Of a DNA stretch of 64,000 nt, positions 40,148-53,961 are shown piece after piece. The position numbers and the translations under genes were made by a program. Origin of the DNA: Pleodorina starrii (taxonomy: Eukaryota; Chlorophyta; Chlorophyceae; Chlamydomonadales; Volvocaceae); NCBI GenBank assembly GCA_030267565.1, contig BRXU01000002.1:8747001-8811000 (forward strand), read 5' to 3'. The notes below the pieces were generated by a model. It did no database searches. It was given only the letters and a program-made list of their open reading frames with translations, and was not told the DNA's origin. Position 1 is the first letter of the stretch. Every line of letters begins with the position of its first letter.

Positions 40148-42519
40148 TCACTTCAACGAAGATGCGATGCCGTCTCTGTCCTGTACGTAATTTTTACACA
40201 TTCAGCGGAGTTTCTTTCTACTATGATACTTGCATAAGTGTGAATCTTGACATAGTGGGCTTGATGGTTGGCGCGGTAAGGTGATGCATGAGGTTGTTGT
40301 CCATGCTAGGGTAGCAGGGTGCTTGTTACGTGAAGTCGCAAAAAGATCCGCGCCGCGTCATCAAAACCCTTAAATTGCAACATAACGCTTAATGAGGTTG
40401 AAAAGTTGAGACAGTCGCTGCGGTTGGGGGAGACGTTTGAATCCATGCATGCTCGTAAAGCGAATGTCGCGATACGTATTTTCCGGACACGCCGATGGAC
40501 TAGACGCTCGCCGTAGACCGGTTGTTTGATCTATGACACATGTATACTGGGGGCGACATGGGCGCGATCGGCATCGTGGTGCGGGTCGGTGGAGCATGGA
40601 CTCAACAACAAAATCAGCAGCCGGTTTTTTCTCATTCTACCCAGGAAAAAAGAATTGAGTGTGGGTTTAGGAGGCATGTTTAGTGCTTGCAGCGTTGCAG
40701 GGGGGGCGCGCGCTTCGCGCCGGAGGCCCTATGCCCCAAGAAAACAGCAGGGAAATTACCAGGACCGGTAAGCCTTCTCCGTGTCCCACCGGGTGATTGT
40801 TTCGTGACGCTCTGGGAACTAATTTGGAACCCCGGAGACTTCCATACACAGGAACTTCATCCGCCAGGTCGATTCGCAGCCTGCAAGGCGCTTGATGATG
40901 TGCATGTAGACGTTAATCTGTCGTTGCCGCTGTACCGTCGCGCCAACAGGTGAACAAAGAATATGGCTGCCGCGCCGGGCTGTTTGCAGGCCATGCAAAG
41001 CCATGTTGCAGCGGTATGGGGGAACGTAGCGCCATGAGCCTATGCTCACCCATTGCGTGCGTAGGCATTGGTATGCAGGCAGCAGGGCAGAAGCAGGAGC
41101 CCCGAAATGCCAGGCCAGGCCACGCTTCGTTTACGGTAACACTGTACGGCGGTTCTAACTAACTCCTCACGGTTACACTACAATCCGATACAGCACCATC
41201 GAGTTGTCCGTCTGGCTCCTGCAAAAAGCAACCTAACCTGCAAAAACAAAATTTATAACGACCGTCGCGATTTCGACTTTGGACTAGGACTACTGGCCGG
41301 TTGTCTCCTTCTGCTCACTCCGGCAGAAATGCCAGGCAAACGGCACCACGTGTTGCAACGACACAAAACCCATCCAACAATCCCCCACACGCGCGCGACA
41401 CCTGCTCGGGCCTGGCGACGGGCGGAAGGCGGGAGTACTAGCCCTGGCAGAAGATGAAACACCAACGGCAGATGCCGTCTCCAGGCGGCAGCTGTTCCCA
41501 AAGAGGCGCAGCCTCCAGCTGCAAGCCGTACCCCGTACGGCAACCAACTTAACCGTTGATACCGATCGTCGTTAGAACCCGACTTCTCTGCCACGCATCT
41601 ATTTTGATCCTTCAATACTCACTCTTAATTGTGACCTATCGATACTCCCCTTTAACATCGTGTTGGGTGGTAGTCCTGAACCGTAACTGAACCCATCCCG
41701 GTGGCTCGTGCACACCCCCCTGCCTATGCACACCTCGACTGCCGGATCCTGTCTCCTTACTTGGTATCCGCCGTGACAATAAAAAAACAACCACCACATT
41801 ATCCTGCCGCCACCCAGCACCGCATACCGGCCACTATCCCGCAATCCCTTCATGCCCCCCCCCTTGGTGACCTGCACCCGACCACTCCGCAACGCGAACC
41901 CAGAGTACAATGGCGGCTGCATTGATGCCTGGTGACGAATGCCCCGTACGGATCCCTCCTGCCAACACATATCGTACTCAGCACATCCGTCGCGTCACCG
42001 AAACTGATGACCGGCCCACAACCCCCACGCTGTCCCACGCTGATCGTCCGCTCTACACCTGCACCTGAGCCCGTGCCTTTGCGCCTGTATCAAGCCTGCG
42101 TCTGCGCCTGCGGGTGCGATTGCGGCTCTCTAAAGCCTGCGAATGTCATTGTGACCGCCGCACCAGCGTCCGCGTAAGACTACCGGCGGTGTGCACACAT
42201 CTGCCTCCCACACCTTCGCCCTCTCGAGGCTGTCGCGGTGTCATCCTCCTGCTTCATTCCAGTGCATTCCTTTTGAGTGGTAGGGCCTAATGGGCCTTAT
42301 GGATCATCTCTTTTGAGATCCGGGCAGGACACCGCACACCGGCCTGCCTAGCATCGCAAACCTGACCTGACCAGTACGGCCCGATGGTACAGGCAGCAGC
42401 CGGCGCTGGACATCTCCTGCCAACCAGTTAAACAAACGCACGCACGCACACACACGTGCGAACACACAGACGTGCACACAGAAACACACACACTCACTCA
42501 CGACCGCCACAGCCGCCTG
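40148..42519. repeat. Blocks C (copy 2) and D (copy 1)
   Basis: C is 40148-41392, and D is 41393-42519 (1127 bp), which begins GCGCGACACCTGCTCGGG. In the gene X copies, D lies directly downstream of the gene's 3' end, so here it is a detached copy without block E. D holds short ORFs on both strands but no recognisable gene. Confidence 0.9.
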
Positions 42520-44397
42520 TAAGACGTCCCAAGCTACCACATTCTGCACATATCTCAGTGACCATGGTTTTGTGCTTAATCATACGTAGTCTGTGTCATG
42601 AATAATGCTGGGGGGCGTGCGGAGGACGCAATTTGGGGAGTTACCATATTACTCGCGCATGCAGTAAGTAAAAGCTTGCATAGACAATGCTAGTTATCCG
42701 CATTTCGTCTGCTGGATTCCCGTTGATAAGTACGGGCTGTCAGCTGTCTGCTGGGGGTTAGACGGGCAGCAGACGTACGTGTAAGATGCGGGGCTAATTA
42801 CTCGCTTGTAGGGGCTGAAAGGTTCAATGAAGACATCGAAAACATTTTCTTATCTACCATTGTTCGCAAGGCAACCCGAAACAATTCTACAGGGGTGTTA
42901 AACATTTTGAGCAGTAGGACTTCAACAGGGCAAAGTATCGATCGCACGTAGAGGTCCATTCAGGCAGCAGGTCTTCTTGTATGGTTACGCTCAACGGGGT
43001 ATATATGTAGCCGCGCAACTACTACCATACGCATGGCAGCACCTCTGCGCTAAACACAAATCATCATTATCAATAAAATTAAGGAAATTATAATACAGCT
43101 TTGCGACTAGGTGTGGTGCATTAGTATTATTTCTTCCTGCTCTCTTCAGCATTCACTTCAACGAAGATGCGATGCCGTCTCTGTCCTGTACGTAATTTTT
43201 ACACATTCAGCGGAGTTTCTTTCTACTATGATACTTGCATAAGTGTGAATCTTGACATAGTGGGCTTGATGGTTGGCGCGGTAAGGTGATGCATGAGGTT
43301 GTTGTCCATGCTAGGGTAGCAGGGTGCTTGTTACGTGAAGTCGCAAAAAGATCCGCGCCGCGTCATCAAAACCCTTAAATTGCAACATAACGCTTAATGA
43401 GGTTGAAAAGTTGAGACAGTCGCTGCGGTTGGGGGAGACGTTTGAATCCATGCATGCTCGTAAAGCGAATGTCGCGATACGTATTTTCCGGACACGCCGA
43501 TGGACTAGACGCTCGCCGTAGACCGGTTGTTTGATCTATGACACATGTATACTGGGGGCGACATGGGCGCGATCGGCATCGTGGTGCGGGTCGGTGGAGC
43601 ATGGACTCAACAACAAAATCAGCAGCCGGTTTTTTCTCATTCTACCCAGGAAAAAAGAATTGAGTGTGGGTTTAGGAGGCATGTTTAGTGCTTGCAGCGT
43701 TGCAGGGGGGGCGCGCGCTTCGCGCCGGAGGCCCTATGCCCCAAGAAAACAGCAGGGAAATTACCAGGACCGGTAAGCCTTCTCCGTGTCCCACCGGGTG
43801 ATTGTTTCGTGACGCTCTGGGAACTAATTTGGAACCCCGGAGACTTCCATACACAGGAACTTCATCCGCCAGGTCGATTCGCAGCCTGCAAGGCGCTTGA
43901 TGATGTGCATGTAGACGTTAATCTGTCGTTGCCGCTGTACCGTCGCGCCAACAGGTGAACAAAGAATATGGCTGCCGCGCCGGGCTGTTTGCAGGCCATG
44001 CAAAGCCATGTTGCAGCGGTATGGGGGAACGTAGCGCCATGAGCCTATGCTCACCCATTGCGTGCGTAGGCATTGGTATGCAGGCAGCAGGGCAGAAGCA
44101 GGAGCCCCGAAATGCCAGGCCAGGCCACGCTTCGTTTACGGTAACACTGTACGGCGGTTCTAACTAACTCCTCACGGTTACACTACAATCCGATACAGCA
44201 CCATCGAGTTGTCCGTCTGGCTCCTGCAAAAAGCAACCTAACCTGCAAAAACAAAATTTATAACGACCGTCGCGATTTCGACTTTGGACTAGGACTACTG
44301 GCCGGTTGTCTCCTTCTGCTCACTCCGGCAGAAATGCCAGGCAAACGGCACCACGTGTTGCAACGACACAAAACCCATCCAACAATCCCCCACACGC
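42520..44397. repeat. Partial block A (A2) and block C, copy 3
   Basis: A2 (42520-43152) equals the last 633 bp of A; C is 43153-44397. The D-to-A2 junction (GCCGCCTG|TAAGACG) is unique in the window and marks a 7067-bp tandem duplication of 35453-42519. The A|C site here is empty of element T. Confidence 0.92.
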
Positions 44398-45663
44398 CTC
44401 CTTGGACGGGGGCGTGGGTAGGTTCTGGGGGTCGGTGCCCTGCCTGTATATATGTAGCTCGGCTATATTTACTTGCTGCGTGGCTTGCAGAGAGCGAGCG
44501 CGTGTGTGTCGGAGACGGAGTCGGTTCGGGCTCCTGCTGTGATGGTCGTGCTTGTTTTTTGAGTACGCTGAGACGTCAGTCAAACGCACGCGGATAAGGC
44601 AGCTACTGTGACCTGAAGTGCGCGGTTCGAGTTGGTGCGTGTGTACGTGGGCAGGTAGGCACAGGTAGCAGATTTAACGTACAGTGATGTGTTCTGTTTG
44701 TAAGTAATTTAGGGGCGATAAGTAATAAAACTTAGTAATTGTTAAAGCGCTAATTACATTAATTACAAAAAATACGAATGAAGAAAATTGTGTCGTTTCG
44801 CGGGATTACAGCAGGTTAGTTCCATTCGTCGCTCCGTTAGTTCTCTTTCCCGTGGGCTCTTTTAAGCAGCAGCATGAAGGCATTAAAACACACATGCATG
44901 TCAATAGATAGCAGGTGTGCATTGTCATAATATTAGCGGGACCTTGCACGCACGCACCCCGGCTGCTGCTAGCGACAGCCGCTACGTCTTGATTGTCAGC
45001 TACGTTCGATCGCCAGCGTTGTTTGCGAGCTAAGACGTCCCAAGCTACCACATTCTGCACATATCTCAGTGACCATGGTTTTGTGCTTAATCATACGTAG
45101 TCTGTGTCATGAATAATGCTGGGGGGCGTGCGGAGGACGCAATTTGGGGAGTTACCATATTACTCGCGCATGCAGTAAGTAAAAGCTTGCATAGACAATG
45201 CTAGTTATCCGCATTTCGTCTGCTGGATTCCCGTTGATAAGTACGGGCTGTCAGCTGTCTGCTGGGGGTTAGACGGGCAGCAGACGTACGTGTAAGATGC
45301 GGGGCTAATTACTCGCTTGTAGGGGCTGAAAGGTTCAATGAAGACATCGAAAACATTTTCTTATCTACCATTGTTCGCAAGGCAACCCGAAACAATTCTA
45401 CAGGGGTGTTAAACATTTTGAGCAGTAGGACTTCAACAGGGCAAAGTATCGATCGCACGTAGAGGTCCATTCAGGCAGCAGGTCTTCTTGTATGGTTACG
45501 CTCAACGGGGTATATATGTAGCCGCGCAACTACTACCATACGCATGGCAGCACCTCTGCGCTAAACACAAATCATCATTATCAATAAAATTAAGGAAATT
45601 ATAATACAGCTTTGCGACTAGGTGTGGTGCATTAGTATTATTTCTTCCTGCTCTCTTCAGCAT
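44398..45663. repeat. Block A, copy 4
   Basis: Same 1266 bp as copy 2, displaced by 7067 bp, again followed by element T. Confidence 0.92.
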
Positions 45664-45702
45664 TAGAGGATTTAGGAAACCTCAATAATCAAAGTTATAT
45701 CT

Positions 45703-45933
45703 TTGAAGTTTGATACGACATTTTTGGAAACCCTCAAAGATACGGGGCTCAACTTTGATGAATCCAGGTTCAACTTCCCGGACACCTACCGCTCGTTCCT
45801 CAAGGATAAAGCCGAGCCGTACGTCGCAAAGTTGCATCTTTTGGATAGGGATACATACATTTCTGTGTTTGATAGGGAATCATTTCCTCATTTGGGCTTA
45901 TCAACTTGGGCATTGAACGGAGACACTGAATAG
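45703..45933 (+). CDS. Element T small ORF, copy 2
   Basis: Identical to the 76-aa ORF at 38636-38866; unknown function. Confidence 0.35.
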   Translation: MKFDTTFLETLKDTGLNFDESRFNFPDTYRSFLKDKAEPYVAKLHLLDRDTYISVFDRESFPHLGLSTWALNGDTE

Positions 45934-46632
45934 TCACCGAGAGAGCCGACTCGCAAGACTGGGCCAAGCAAGCGACCACTTGGTGGTGTTGAAAAACACC
46001 TGCATTCCGAGACGGCTCTTGCCGCTGTTGCCGACCACATCCTGCACCCAGATGATGGTGCGGTCGTTTGCGGGAAGAACCCGCCCGTCTGGACCCACCA
46101 GCTTTTCCAGCACAGCTTGCTGCCAGGGGCGTGGCACAAAGCCAAGCTCTGGACGAGGGAGGGCGTTGACAGCTGCCTCGTAGGCGTGGAGGCCATGACG
46201 AAAGCGGATGTAGGTCTCAGGCATGTCCAGAGCTACCCTCTTTACACCGTGTGTTCTCACAAGCAGCGCCGCATGGGTCAGGTCGTTGCGTTGTCCTTGT
46301 GCAGTCTCCCATTGGCCCACCTCCCAGGGCCCCTCAGCGCGCGTTGCTTGCGAGGAGACCCGCTCTTTTGCCGCATCTCTGCTGGTGTTCTCAACTCTCT
46401 GCTCCCAAGCGGCCGGTGCCTTCAGCCAATTTTGGCACGCGCTCAGGCGCACGGACTTGGTGAATTCCACATAGCCGTTAAACTCGAATTCGCCCGTCGG
46501 AAGCGAATCGAGCTGGAATATGCAATATCGCACGTAGTCAGGCACACTACTGCTTATATGGGCGTGCGTAACCGGGGCTGGTGGGGCTACTTTCAGGTGA
46601 AAGAACCAACACCTAGCACAATTACTCGACAT
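45934..46632 (-). CDS. Rep-like protein, copy 2
   Basis: Same 232-aa frame as 38867-39565, with the same motif losses and the same early end after Walker A. The lack of differences between copies points to very recent duplication. Confidence 0.75.
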   Translation of the reverse strand: MSSNCARCWFFHLKVAPPAPVTHAHISSSVPDYVRYCIFQLDSLPTGEFEFNGYVEFTKSVRLSACQNWLKAPAAWEQRVENTSRDAAKERVSSQATRAEGPWEVGQWETAQGQRNDLTHAALLVRTHGVKRVALDMPETYIRFRHGLHAYEAAVNALPRPELGFVPRPWQQAVLEKLVGPDGRVLPANDRTIIWVQDVVGNSGKSRLGMQVFFNTTKWSLAWPSLASRLSR

Positions 46633-46725
46633 TATGCCTAAAACAGAATAAAAAAGCTGCTTGATGTAGCTTTGGCCCGTCTTTTTATATGTTCTTTCCG
46701 GGCCTGGGTGTAGCAGCTAGCTGCT

Positions 46726-46834
46726 GGGCCCCCCCTGGTCCTGGATCGGACCGGACCAGAAGTGCCTTATATATAATATATATTATCTTATGGCGCACTT
46801 CTGGTCCGGTCCGGTCCAGGACCAGGGAGGGCCC
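46726..46834. promoter_or_regulatory. Origin-like hairpin, copy 2
   Basis: Duplicate of the hairpin at 39659-39767, in the same place upstream of rep copy 2. Confidence 0.5.
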
Positions 46835-47214
46835 CGCCGATGCTATAACTCCGAAGACCAAAGGAAAGCGCCACATCACCAAATTCCCGTCTCCGTTTAC
46901 TATCAATAGGATAAAAAGGGTAAACTACAACCCTTAAGAACGGGATTTGTAACCACGAAGACGACATAGACACAAGAAGGGATAACATTGACAGCTCTAT
47001 GTTGCGACTCCGGGCAATTATACTATCTAAATAGAGTTATTGATATACACATGCCTCTTGTAATGTTAATGGTCGTCTGTCGCACCCACAAAGCTTGCGT
47101 TCAAGTATACCTGCGGGTACCGTTAGGAAACCCAAAACAAAGATACGAGCGGACGCCGTATATCAAACTTAGGCCACTCTAACTTTGATGATAGTGGTTT
47201 CCTAAATCCTCTAT

Positions 47215-49586
47215 TCACTTCAACGAAGATGCGATGCCGTCTCTGTCCTGTACGTAATTTTTACACATTCAGCGGAGTTTCTTTCTACTATGATACTTGC
47301 ATAAGTGTGAATCTTGACATAGTGGGCTTGATGGTTGGCGCGGTAAGGTGATGCATGAGGTTGTTGTCCATGCTAGGGTAGCAGGGTGCTTGTTACGTGA
47401 AGTCGCAAAAAGATCCGCGCCGCGTCATCAAAACCCTTAAATTGCAACATAACGCTTAATGAGGTTGAAAAGTTGAGACAGTCGCTGCGGTTGGGGGAGA
47501 CGTTTGAATCCATGCATGCTCGTAAAGCGAATGTCGCGATACGTATTTTCCGGACACGCCGATGGACTAGACGCTCGCCGTAGACCGGTTGTTTGATCTA
47601 TGACACATGTATACTGGGGGCGACATGGGCGCGATCGGCATCGTGGTGCGGGTCGGTGGAGCATGGACTCAACAACAAAATCAGCAGCCGGTTTTTTCTC
47701 ATTCTACCCAGGAAAAAAGAATTGAGTGTGGGTTTAGGAGGCATGTTTAGTGCTTGCAGCGTTGCAGGGGGGGCGCGCGCTTCGCGCCGGAGGCCCTATG
47801 CCCCAAGAAAACAGCAGGGAAATTACCAGGACCGGTAAGCCTTCTCCGTGTCCCACCGGGTGATTGTTTCGTGACGCTCTGGGAACTAATTTGGAACCCC
47901 GGAGACTTCCATACACAGGAACTTCATCCGCCAGGTCGATTCGCAGCCTGCAAGGCGCTTGATGATGTGCATGTAGACGTTAATCTGTCGTTGCCGCTGT
48001 ACCGTCGCGCCAACAGGTGAACAAAGAATATGGCTGCCGCGCCGGGCTGTTTGCAGGCCATGCAAAGCCATGTTGCAGCGGTATGGGGGAACGTAGCGCC
48101 ATGAGCCTATGCTCACCCATTGCGTGCGTAGGCATTGGTATGCAGGCAGCAGGGCAGAAGCAGGAGCCCCGAAATGCCAGGCCAGGCCACGCTTCGTTTA
48201 CGGTAACACTGTACGGCGGTTCTAACTAACTCCTCACGGTTACACTACAATCCGATACAGCACCATCGAGTTGTCCGTCTGGCTCCTGCAAAAAGCAACC
48301 TAACCTGCAAAAACAAAATTTATAACGACCGTCGCGATTTCGACTTTGGACTAGGACTACTGGCCGGTTGTCTCCTTCTGCTCACTCCGGCAGAAATGCC
48401 AGGCAAACGGCACCACGTGTTGCAACGACACAAAACCCATCCAACAATCCCCCACACGCGCGCGACACCTGCTCGGGCCTGGCGACGGGCGGAAGGCGGG
48501 AGTACTAGCCCTGGCAGAAGATGAAACACCAACGGCAGATGCCGTCTCCAGGCGGCAGCTGTTCCCAAAGAGGCGCAGCCTCCAGCTGCAAGCCGTACCC
48601 CGTACGGCAACCAACTTAACCGTTGATACCGATCGTCGTTAGAACCCGACTTCTCTGCCACGCATCTATTTTGATCCTTCAATACTCACTCTTAATTGTG
48701 ACCTATCGATACTCCCCTTTAACATCGTGTTGGGTGGTAGTCCTGAACCGTAACTGAACCCATCCCGGTGGCTCGTGCACACCCCCCTGCCTATGCACAC
48801 CTCGACTGCCGGATCCTGTCTCCTTACTTGGTATCCGCCGTGACAATAAAAAAACAACCACCACATTATCCTGCCGCCACCCAGCACCGCATACCGGCCA
48901 CTATCCCGCAATCCCTTCATGCCCCCCCCCTTGGTGACCTGCACCCGACCACTCCGCAACGCGAACCCAGAGTACAATGGCGGCTGCATTGATGCCTGGT
49001 GACGAATGCCCCGTACGGATCCCTCCTGCCAACACATATCGTACTCAGCACATCCGTCGCGTCACCGAAACTGATGACCGGCCCACAACCCCCACGCTGT
49101 CCCACGCTGATCGTCCGCTCTACACCTGCACCTGAGCCCGTGCCTTTGCGCCTGTATCAAGCCTGCGTCTGCGCCTGCGGGTGCGATTGCGGCTCTCTAA
49201 AGCCTGCGAATGTCATTGTGACCGCCGCACCAGCGTCCGCGTAAGACTACCGGCGGTGTGCACACATCTGCCTCCCACACCTTCGCCCTCTCGAGGCTGT
49301 CGCGGTGTCATCCTCCTGCTTCATTCCAGTGCATTCCTTTTGAGTGGTAGGGCCTAATGGGCCTTATGGATCATCTCTTTTGAGATCCGGGCAGGACACC
49401 GCACACCGGCCTGCCTAGCATCGCAAACCTGACCTGACCAGTACGGCCCGATGGTACAGGCAGCAGCCGGCGCTGGACATCTCCTGCCAACCAGTTAAAC
49501 AAACGCACGCACGCACACACACGTGCGAACACACAGACGTGCACACAGAAACACACACACTCACTCACGACCGCCACAGCCGCCTG
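47215..49586. repeat. Blocks C (copy 4) and D (copy 2)
   Basis: C is 47215-48459 and D is 48460-49586. D runs directly into block E at CCGCCTG|CCCTGAAC, as it does at the intact gene X locus. Confidence 0.92.
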
Positions 49587-51661
49587 CCCTGAACGTGCAG
49601 CCCCCCTCTTCTTCCGCCGACGCGTCCTCCTCCACCACCTTGGGCCCCTCTCCCCCCTCCTCCTTCTCCTCCTCCTCCTCCTACACCTCCGCTTCCATCT
49701 CCAATCGAAGCCTCCACTGCTCGAACTTGCGCATCATGTGCTGGTGCTGGTCCCAGGTGGCTGCCCCCACCCCCACCCCCGTTGCCGCGCCGCCGCCGCC
49801 GCCGCGCTTGCGGCGACCGGAGGCCTGACCGCCCGCCGCCCCGTCGGTTGGGCCCTCATCCCGCCTGCCGCCCTTGGCCGCCGCCGCACCGGCGCTAACG
49901 GCGGCTTGCTTCTGCTTCTGCTTCCGCTTGTCCTTCTGCTTCTGTTTCTGCTCCGGCTGTGCCTGTCGCTCCTGCTGCGCGACGAGCAGGCAGTCTGGTT
50001 TGCCCAGCTCGCACTCAAAGGCGACCAACTCCACGGCCAGGCCCGACCGTACCGCCGGGCTGCGGCTCATGAGCTCGTCCACCTGTACGACAACGCTGCA
50101 AAGCGACTGCTCCAGCTTCGAGCCCATCATGTCGTACGATGACCTGCGACAGCTCGGCTCCGAAACCAGGCCCAAGCCGAATGCCTCCGGCCCCAGGCGC
50201 CCAAACGAGTCCCCGCCGGGGCCGCGGTGCTCCTGCTCGTGCAGTGCGGGCAAGAACTGCCGTAAGCGCGCAAAGCAACCGTCGTATGCTTTGAAGAGCT
50301 CCAGCGGTCCGCCGAGCTTGTCGGCCCCCCCGCTGCCGCCACCACCGCCGTCACTCGGCCCACCACTGCGGATGCTGCTGATGCTGCTGATGCCGCTGCC
50401 GCGGTGTTGGACGTCCTCCTCCTTGTCCTCGGCGGCTCCGCCACCTCTGCCGCCGCCTTCACTCCCCTGGAGCGGCGTCGGAGGGCCGGCGTCGCTGGCC
50501 TCGTGGTCGGGGGCGGCGGCGATGCCCTGGTGGTCCAACCGCCGTACCACGACAGCCAGGTCGCGATGCTGCGACATCAGCTCACCGCGAACCTGGCAGA
50601 GGGGTCGGAGGGCATTCGGAAGGGTTCGGGAAGGTTCGAGAGGGTTTCCAACCATCCCAAACCATCCCAACTCCCGCAGCCGCTTCCTCCAGCCCACCTT
50701 CCCACGCGTTGGCACCCAATGACGCCGCACCCGCCCCCTCCCTTCTCCCACCCCCGCCAGTGCGTCTCTACCCTATCTCCCCTCCACCCACAGACACTCC
50801 ACCACACACCACTTCCCAACCGCAGCCCCAAAGGGCCCCAACCCAACCCAACCCTGCCACTCGGCCCCGCCACCCACCTGCGCGAGCAACAGCATCGCCG
50901 CCTCCACACCCTCCAGCCCCATCGCCTGCACGCGCAGGGCCCCGCACCGCTCCGAAACCAGGCAGCTGCGAGCCAACTCAGCAGCCACCGCGTAACTGCA
51001 AGGAGGGAGGGAGGGAGGGGACAACGTTGAGCGGCAGGATGTCAGGAACGGGTTTGAGGGCCTAGGGCCTAGGGAAGCTGCGTAGGGAAACAGAGTAGGT
51101 AGGCAAGGGGTCAAGGAAGGGAGGCAAGGGGTCAAGGAAGGGAGGCTTAGAGAATTATAGAAGGCAGGTGAATTGAGGAGGCAAAGGAGAAGGGAGGGAG
51201 GTGACCCTACCCCCCACACCCCCTCACGCCACACCAGCTGCTGTGTATTCAAACCCCGCTCTTCACCGCACCCACCCGCGCCGCTTCGACACAACCACCA
51301 AGCCGCTCCGCCGCCCACCGCCGCCACCGTCGGCCGCGGCCCGAACCCCCTCCTTGGCCCCCCGCTGCTTGCCAGCGGCTGCGGCTGCGGCTTCCCGACC
51401 GCTGCCGCCGCCGCCGCCGCCTTCCTCTGTGTCCGCCACCGCTCTCTCCACAAGCTCAGCGGGGACGGCGGCGGTCCGCAGCGCCAGGAAGACCACTCCG
51501 GGACAGCCCTCGGGCGGAGGGAACATGGCGGAGGGCTGCGAGGCGAGGTGCCGGGGGGGAAGGGGGGGAGGGGGGCAGGGCGGGGGACAGGGAGTGATAA
51601 GCTCCTATATGAAACAATGAGTCACTGCGGACGTTGTTGACGAGAGGGGAGTCCCCAAGGT
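49587..51661 (-). pseudogene. Block E copy 1: stranded 3' end of gene X
   Basis: 2075 bp matching 56334-58408. It carries copies of the last three gene X exons (51535-51276, 50995-50878, 50592-49681) with splice sites and stop preserved. The duplicate stops at 51661 inside the intron before the first of these exons and is joined to block C' instead of upstream gene X exons, so no complete gene is present. It could be transcribed only from a new promoter. Confidence 0.85.
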
Positions 51662-51664
51662 CCC

Positions 51665-53961
51665 CAAAACCCTTAAATTGCAACATAACGCTTAATGAGG
51701 TTGAAAAGTTGAGACAGTCGCTGCGGTTGGGGGAGACGTTTGAATCCATGCATGCTCGTAAAGCGAATGTCGCGATACGTATTTTCCGGACACGCCGATG
51801 GACTAGACGCTCGCCGTAGACCGGTTGTTTGATCTATGACACATGTATACTGGGGGCGACATGGGCGCGATCGGCATCGTGGTGCGGGTCGGTGGAGCAT
51901 GGACTCAACAACAAAATCAGCAGCCGGTTTTTTCTCATTCTACCCAGGAAAAAAGAATTGAGTGTGGGTTTAGGAGGCATGTTTAGTGCTTGCAGCGTTG
52001 CAGGGGGGGCGCGCGCTTCGCGCCGGAGGCCCTATGCCCCAAGAAAACAGCAGGGAAATTACCAGGACCGGTAAGCCTTCTCCGTGTCCCACCGGGTGAT
52101 TGTTTCGTGACGCTCTGGGAACTAATTTGGAACCCCGGAGACTTCCATACACAGGAACTTCATCCGCCAGGTCGATTCGCAGCCTGCAAGGCGCTTGATG
52201 ATGTGCATGTAGACGTTAATCTGTCGTTGCCGCTGTACCGTCGCGCCAACAGGTGAACAAAGAATATGGCTGCCGCGCCGGGCTGTTTGCAGGCCATGCA
52301 AAGCCATGTTGCAGCGGTATGGGGGAACGTAGCGCCATGAGCCTATGCTCACCCATTGCGTGCGTAGGCATTGGTATGCAGGCAGCAGGGCAGAAGCAGG
52401 AGCCCCGAAATGCCAGGCCAGGCCACGCTTCGTTTACGGTAACACTGTACGGCGGTTCTAACTAACTCCTCACGGTTACACTACAATCCGATACAGCACC
52501 ATCGAGTTGTCCGTCTGGCTCCTGCAAAAAGCAACCTAACCTGCAAAAACAAAATTTATAACGACCGTCGCGATTTCGACTTTGGACTAGGACTACTGGC
52601 CGGTTGTCTCCTTCTGCTCACTCCGGCAGAAATGCCAGGCAAACGGCACCACGTGTTGCAACGACACAAAACCCATCCAACAATCCCCCACACGCCTCCT
52701 TGGACGGGGGCGTGGGTAGGTTCTGGGGGTCGGTGCCCTGCCTGTATATATGTAGCTCGGCTATATTTACTTGCTGCGTGGCTTGCAGAGAGCGAGCGCG
52801 TGTGTGTCGGAGACGGAGTCGGTTCGGGCTCCTGCTGTGATGGTCGTGCTTGTTTTTTGAGTACGCTGAGACGTCAGTCAAACGCACGCGGATAAGGCAG
52901 CTACTGTGACCTGAAGTGCGCGGTTCGAGTTGGTGCGTGTGTACGTGGGCAGGTAGGCACAGGTAGCAGATTTAACGTACAGTGATGTGTTCTGTTTGTA
53001 AGTAATTTAGGGGCGATAAGTAATAAAACTTAGTAATTGTTAAAGCGCTAATTACATTAATTACAAAAAATACGAATGAAGAAAATTGTGTCGTTTCGCG
53101 GGATTACAGCAGGTTAGTTCCATTCGTCGCTCCGTTAGTTCTCTTTCCCGTGGGCTCTTTTAAGCAGCAGCATGAAGGCATTAAAACACACATGCATGTC
53201 AATAGATAGCAGGTGTGCATTGTCATAATATTAGCGGGACCTTGCACGCACGCACCCCGGCTGCTGCTAGCGACAGCCGCTACGTCTTGATTGTCAGCTA
53301 CGTTCGATCGCCAGCGTTGTTTGCGAGCTAAGACGTCCCAAGCTACCACATTCTGCACATATCTCAGTGACCATGGTTTTGTGCTTAATCATACGTAGTC
53401 TGTGTCATGAATAATGCTGGGGGGCGTGCGGAGGACGCAATTTGGGGAGTTACCATATTACTCGCGCATGCAGTAAGTAAAAGCTTGCATAGACAATGCT
53501 AGTTATCCGCATTTCGTCTGCTGGATTCCCGTTGATAAGTACGGGCTGTCAGCTGTCTGCTGGGGGTTAGACGGGCAGCAGACGTACGTGTAAGATGCGG
53601 GGCTAATTACTCGCTTGTAGGGGCTGAAAGGTTCAATGAAGACATCGAAAACATTTTCTTATCTACCATTGTTCGCAAGGCAACCCGAAACAATTCTACA
53701 GGGGTGTTAAACATTTTGAGCAGTAGGACTTCAACAGGGCAAAGTATCGATCGCACGTAGAGGTCCATTCAGGCAGCAGGTCTTCTTGTATGGTTACGCT
53801 CAACGGGGTATATATGTAGCCGCGCAACTACTACCATACGCATGGCAGCACCTCTGCGCTAAACACAAATCATCATTATCAATAAAATTAAGGAAATTAT
53901 AATACAGCTTTGCGACTAGGTGTGGTGCATTAGTATTATTTCTTCCTGCTCTCTTCAGCAT
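51665..53961. repeat. Partial block C (C') and block A, copy 5
   Basis: C' (51665-52695) equals the last 1031 bp of C; A is 52696-53961. The E-to-C' junction (CCAAGGT, then CCC, then CAAAACCC) is unique and marks a 6747-bp tandem duplication. Confidence 0.92.

Larger units (their letters stand above)
45664..47213. mobile_element. Element T, copy 2
   Basis: Same 1550-bp element as at 38597, displaced by 7067 bp, with the same TIRs, ORFs and hairpin. Its position in an identical A|C site shows it arose by segmental duplication and not by a second insertion. Confidence 0.82.
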
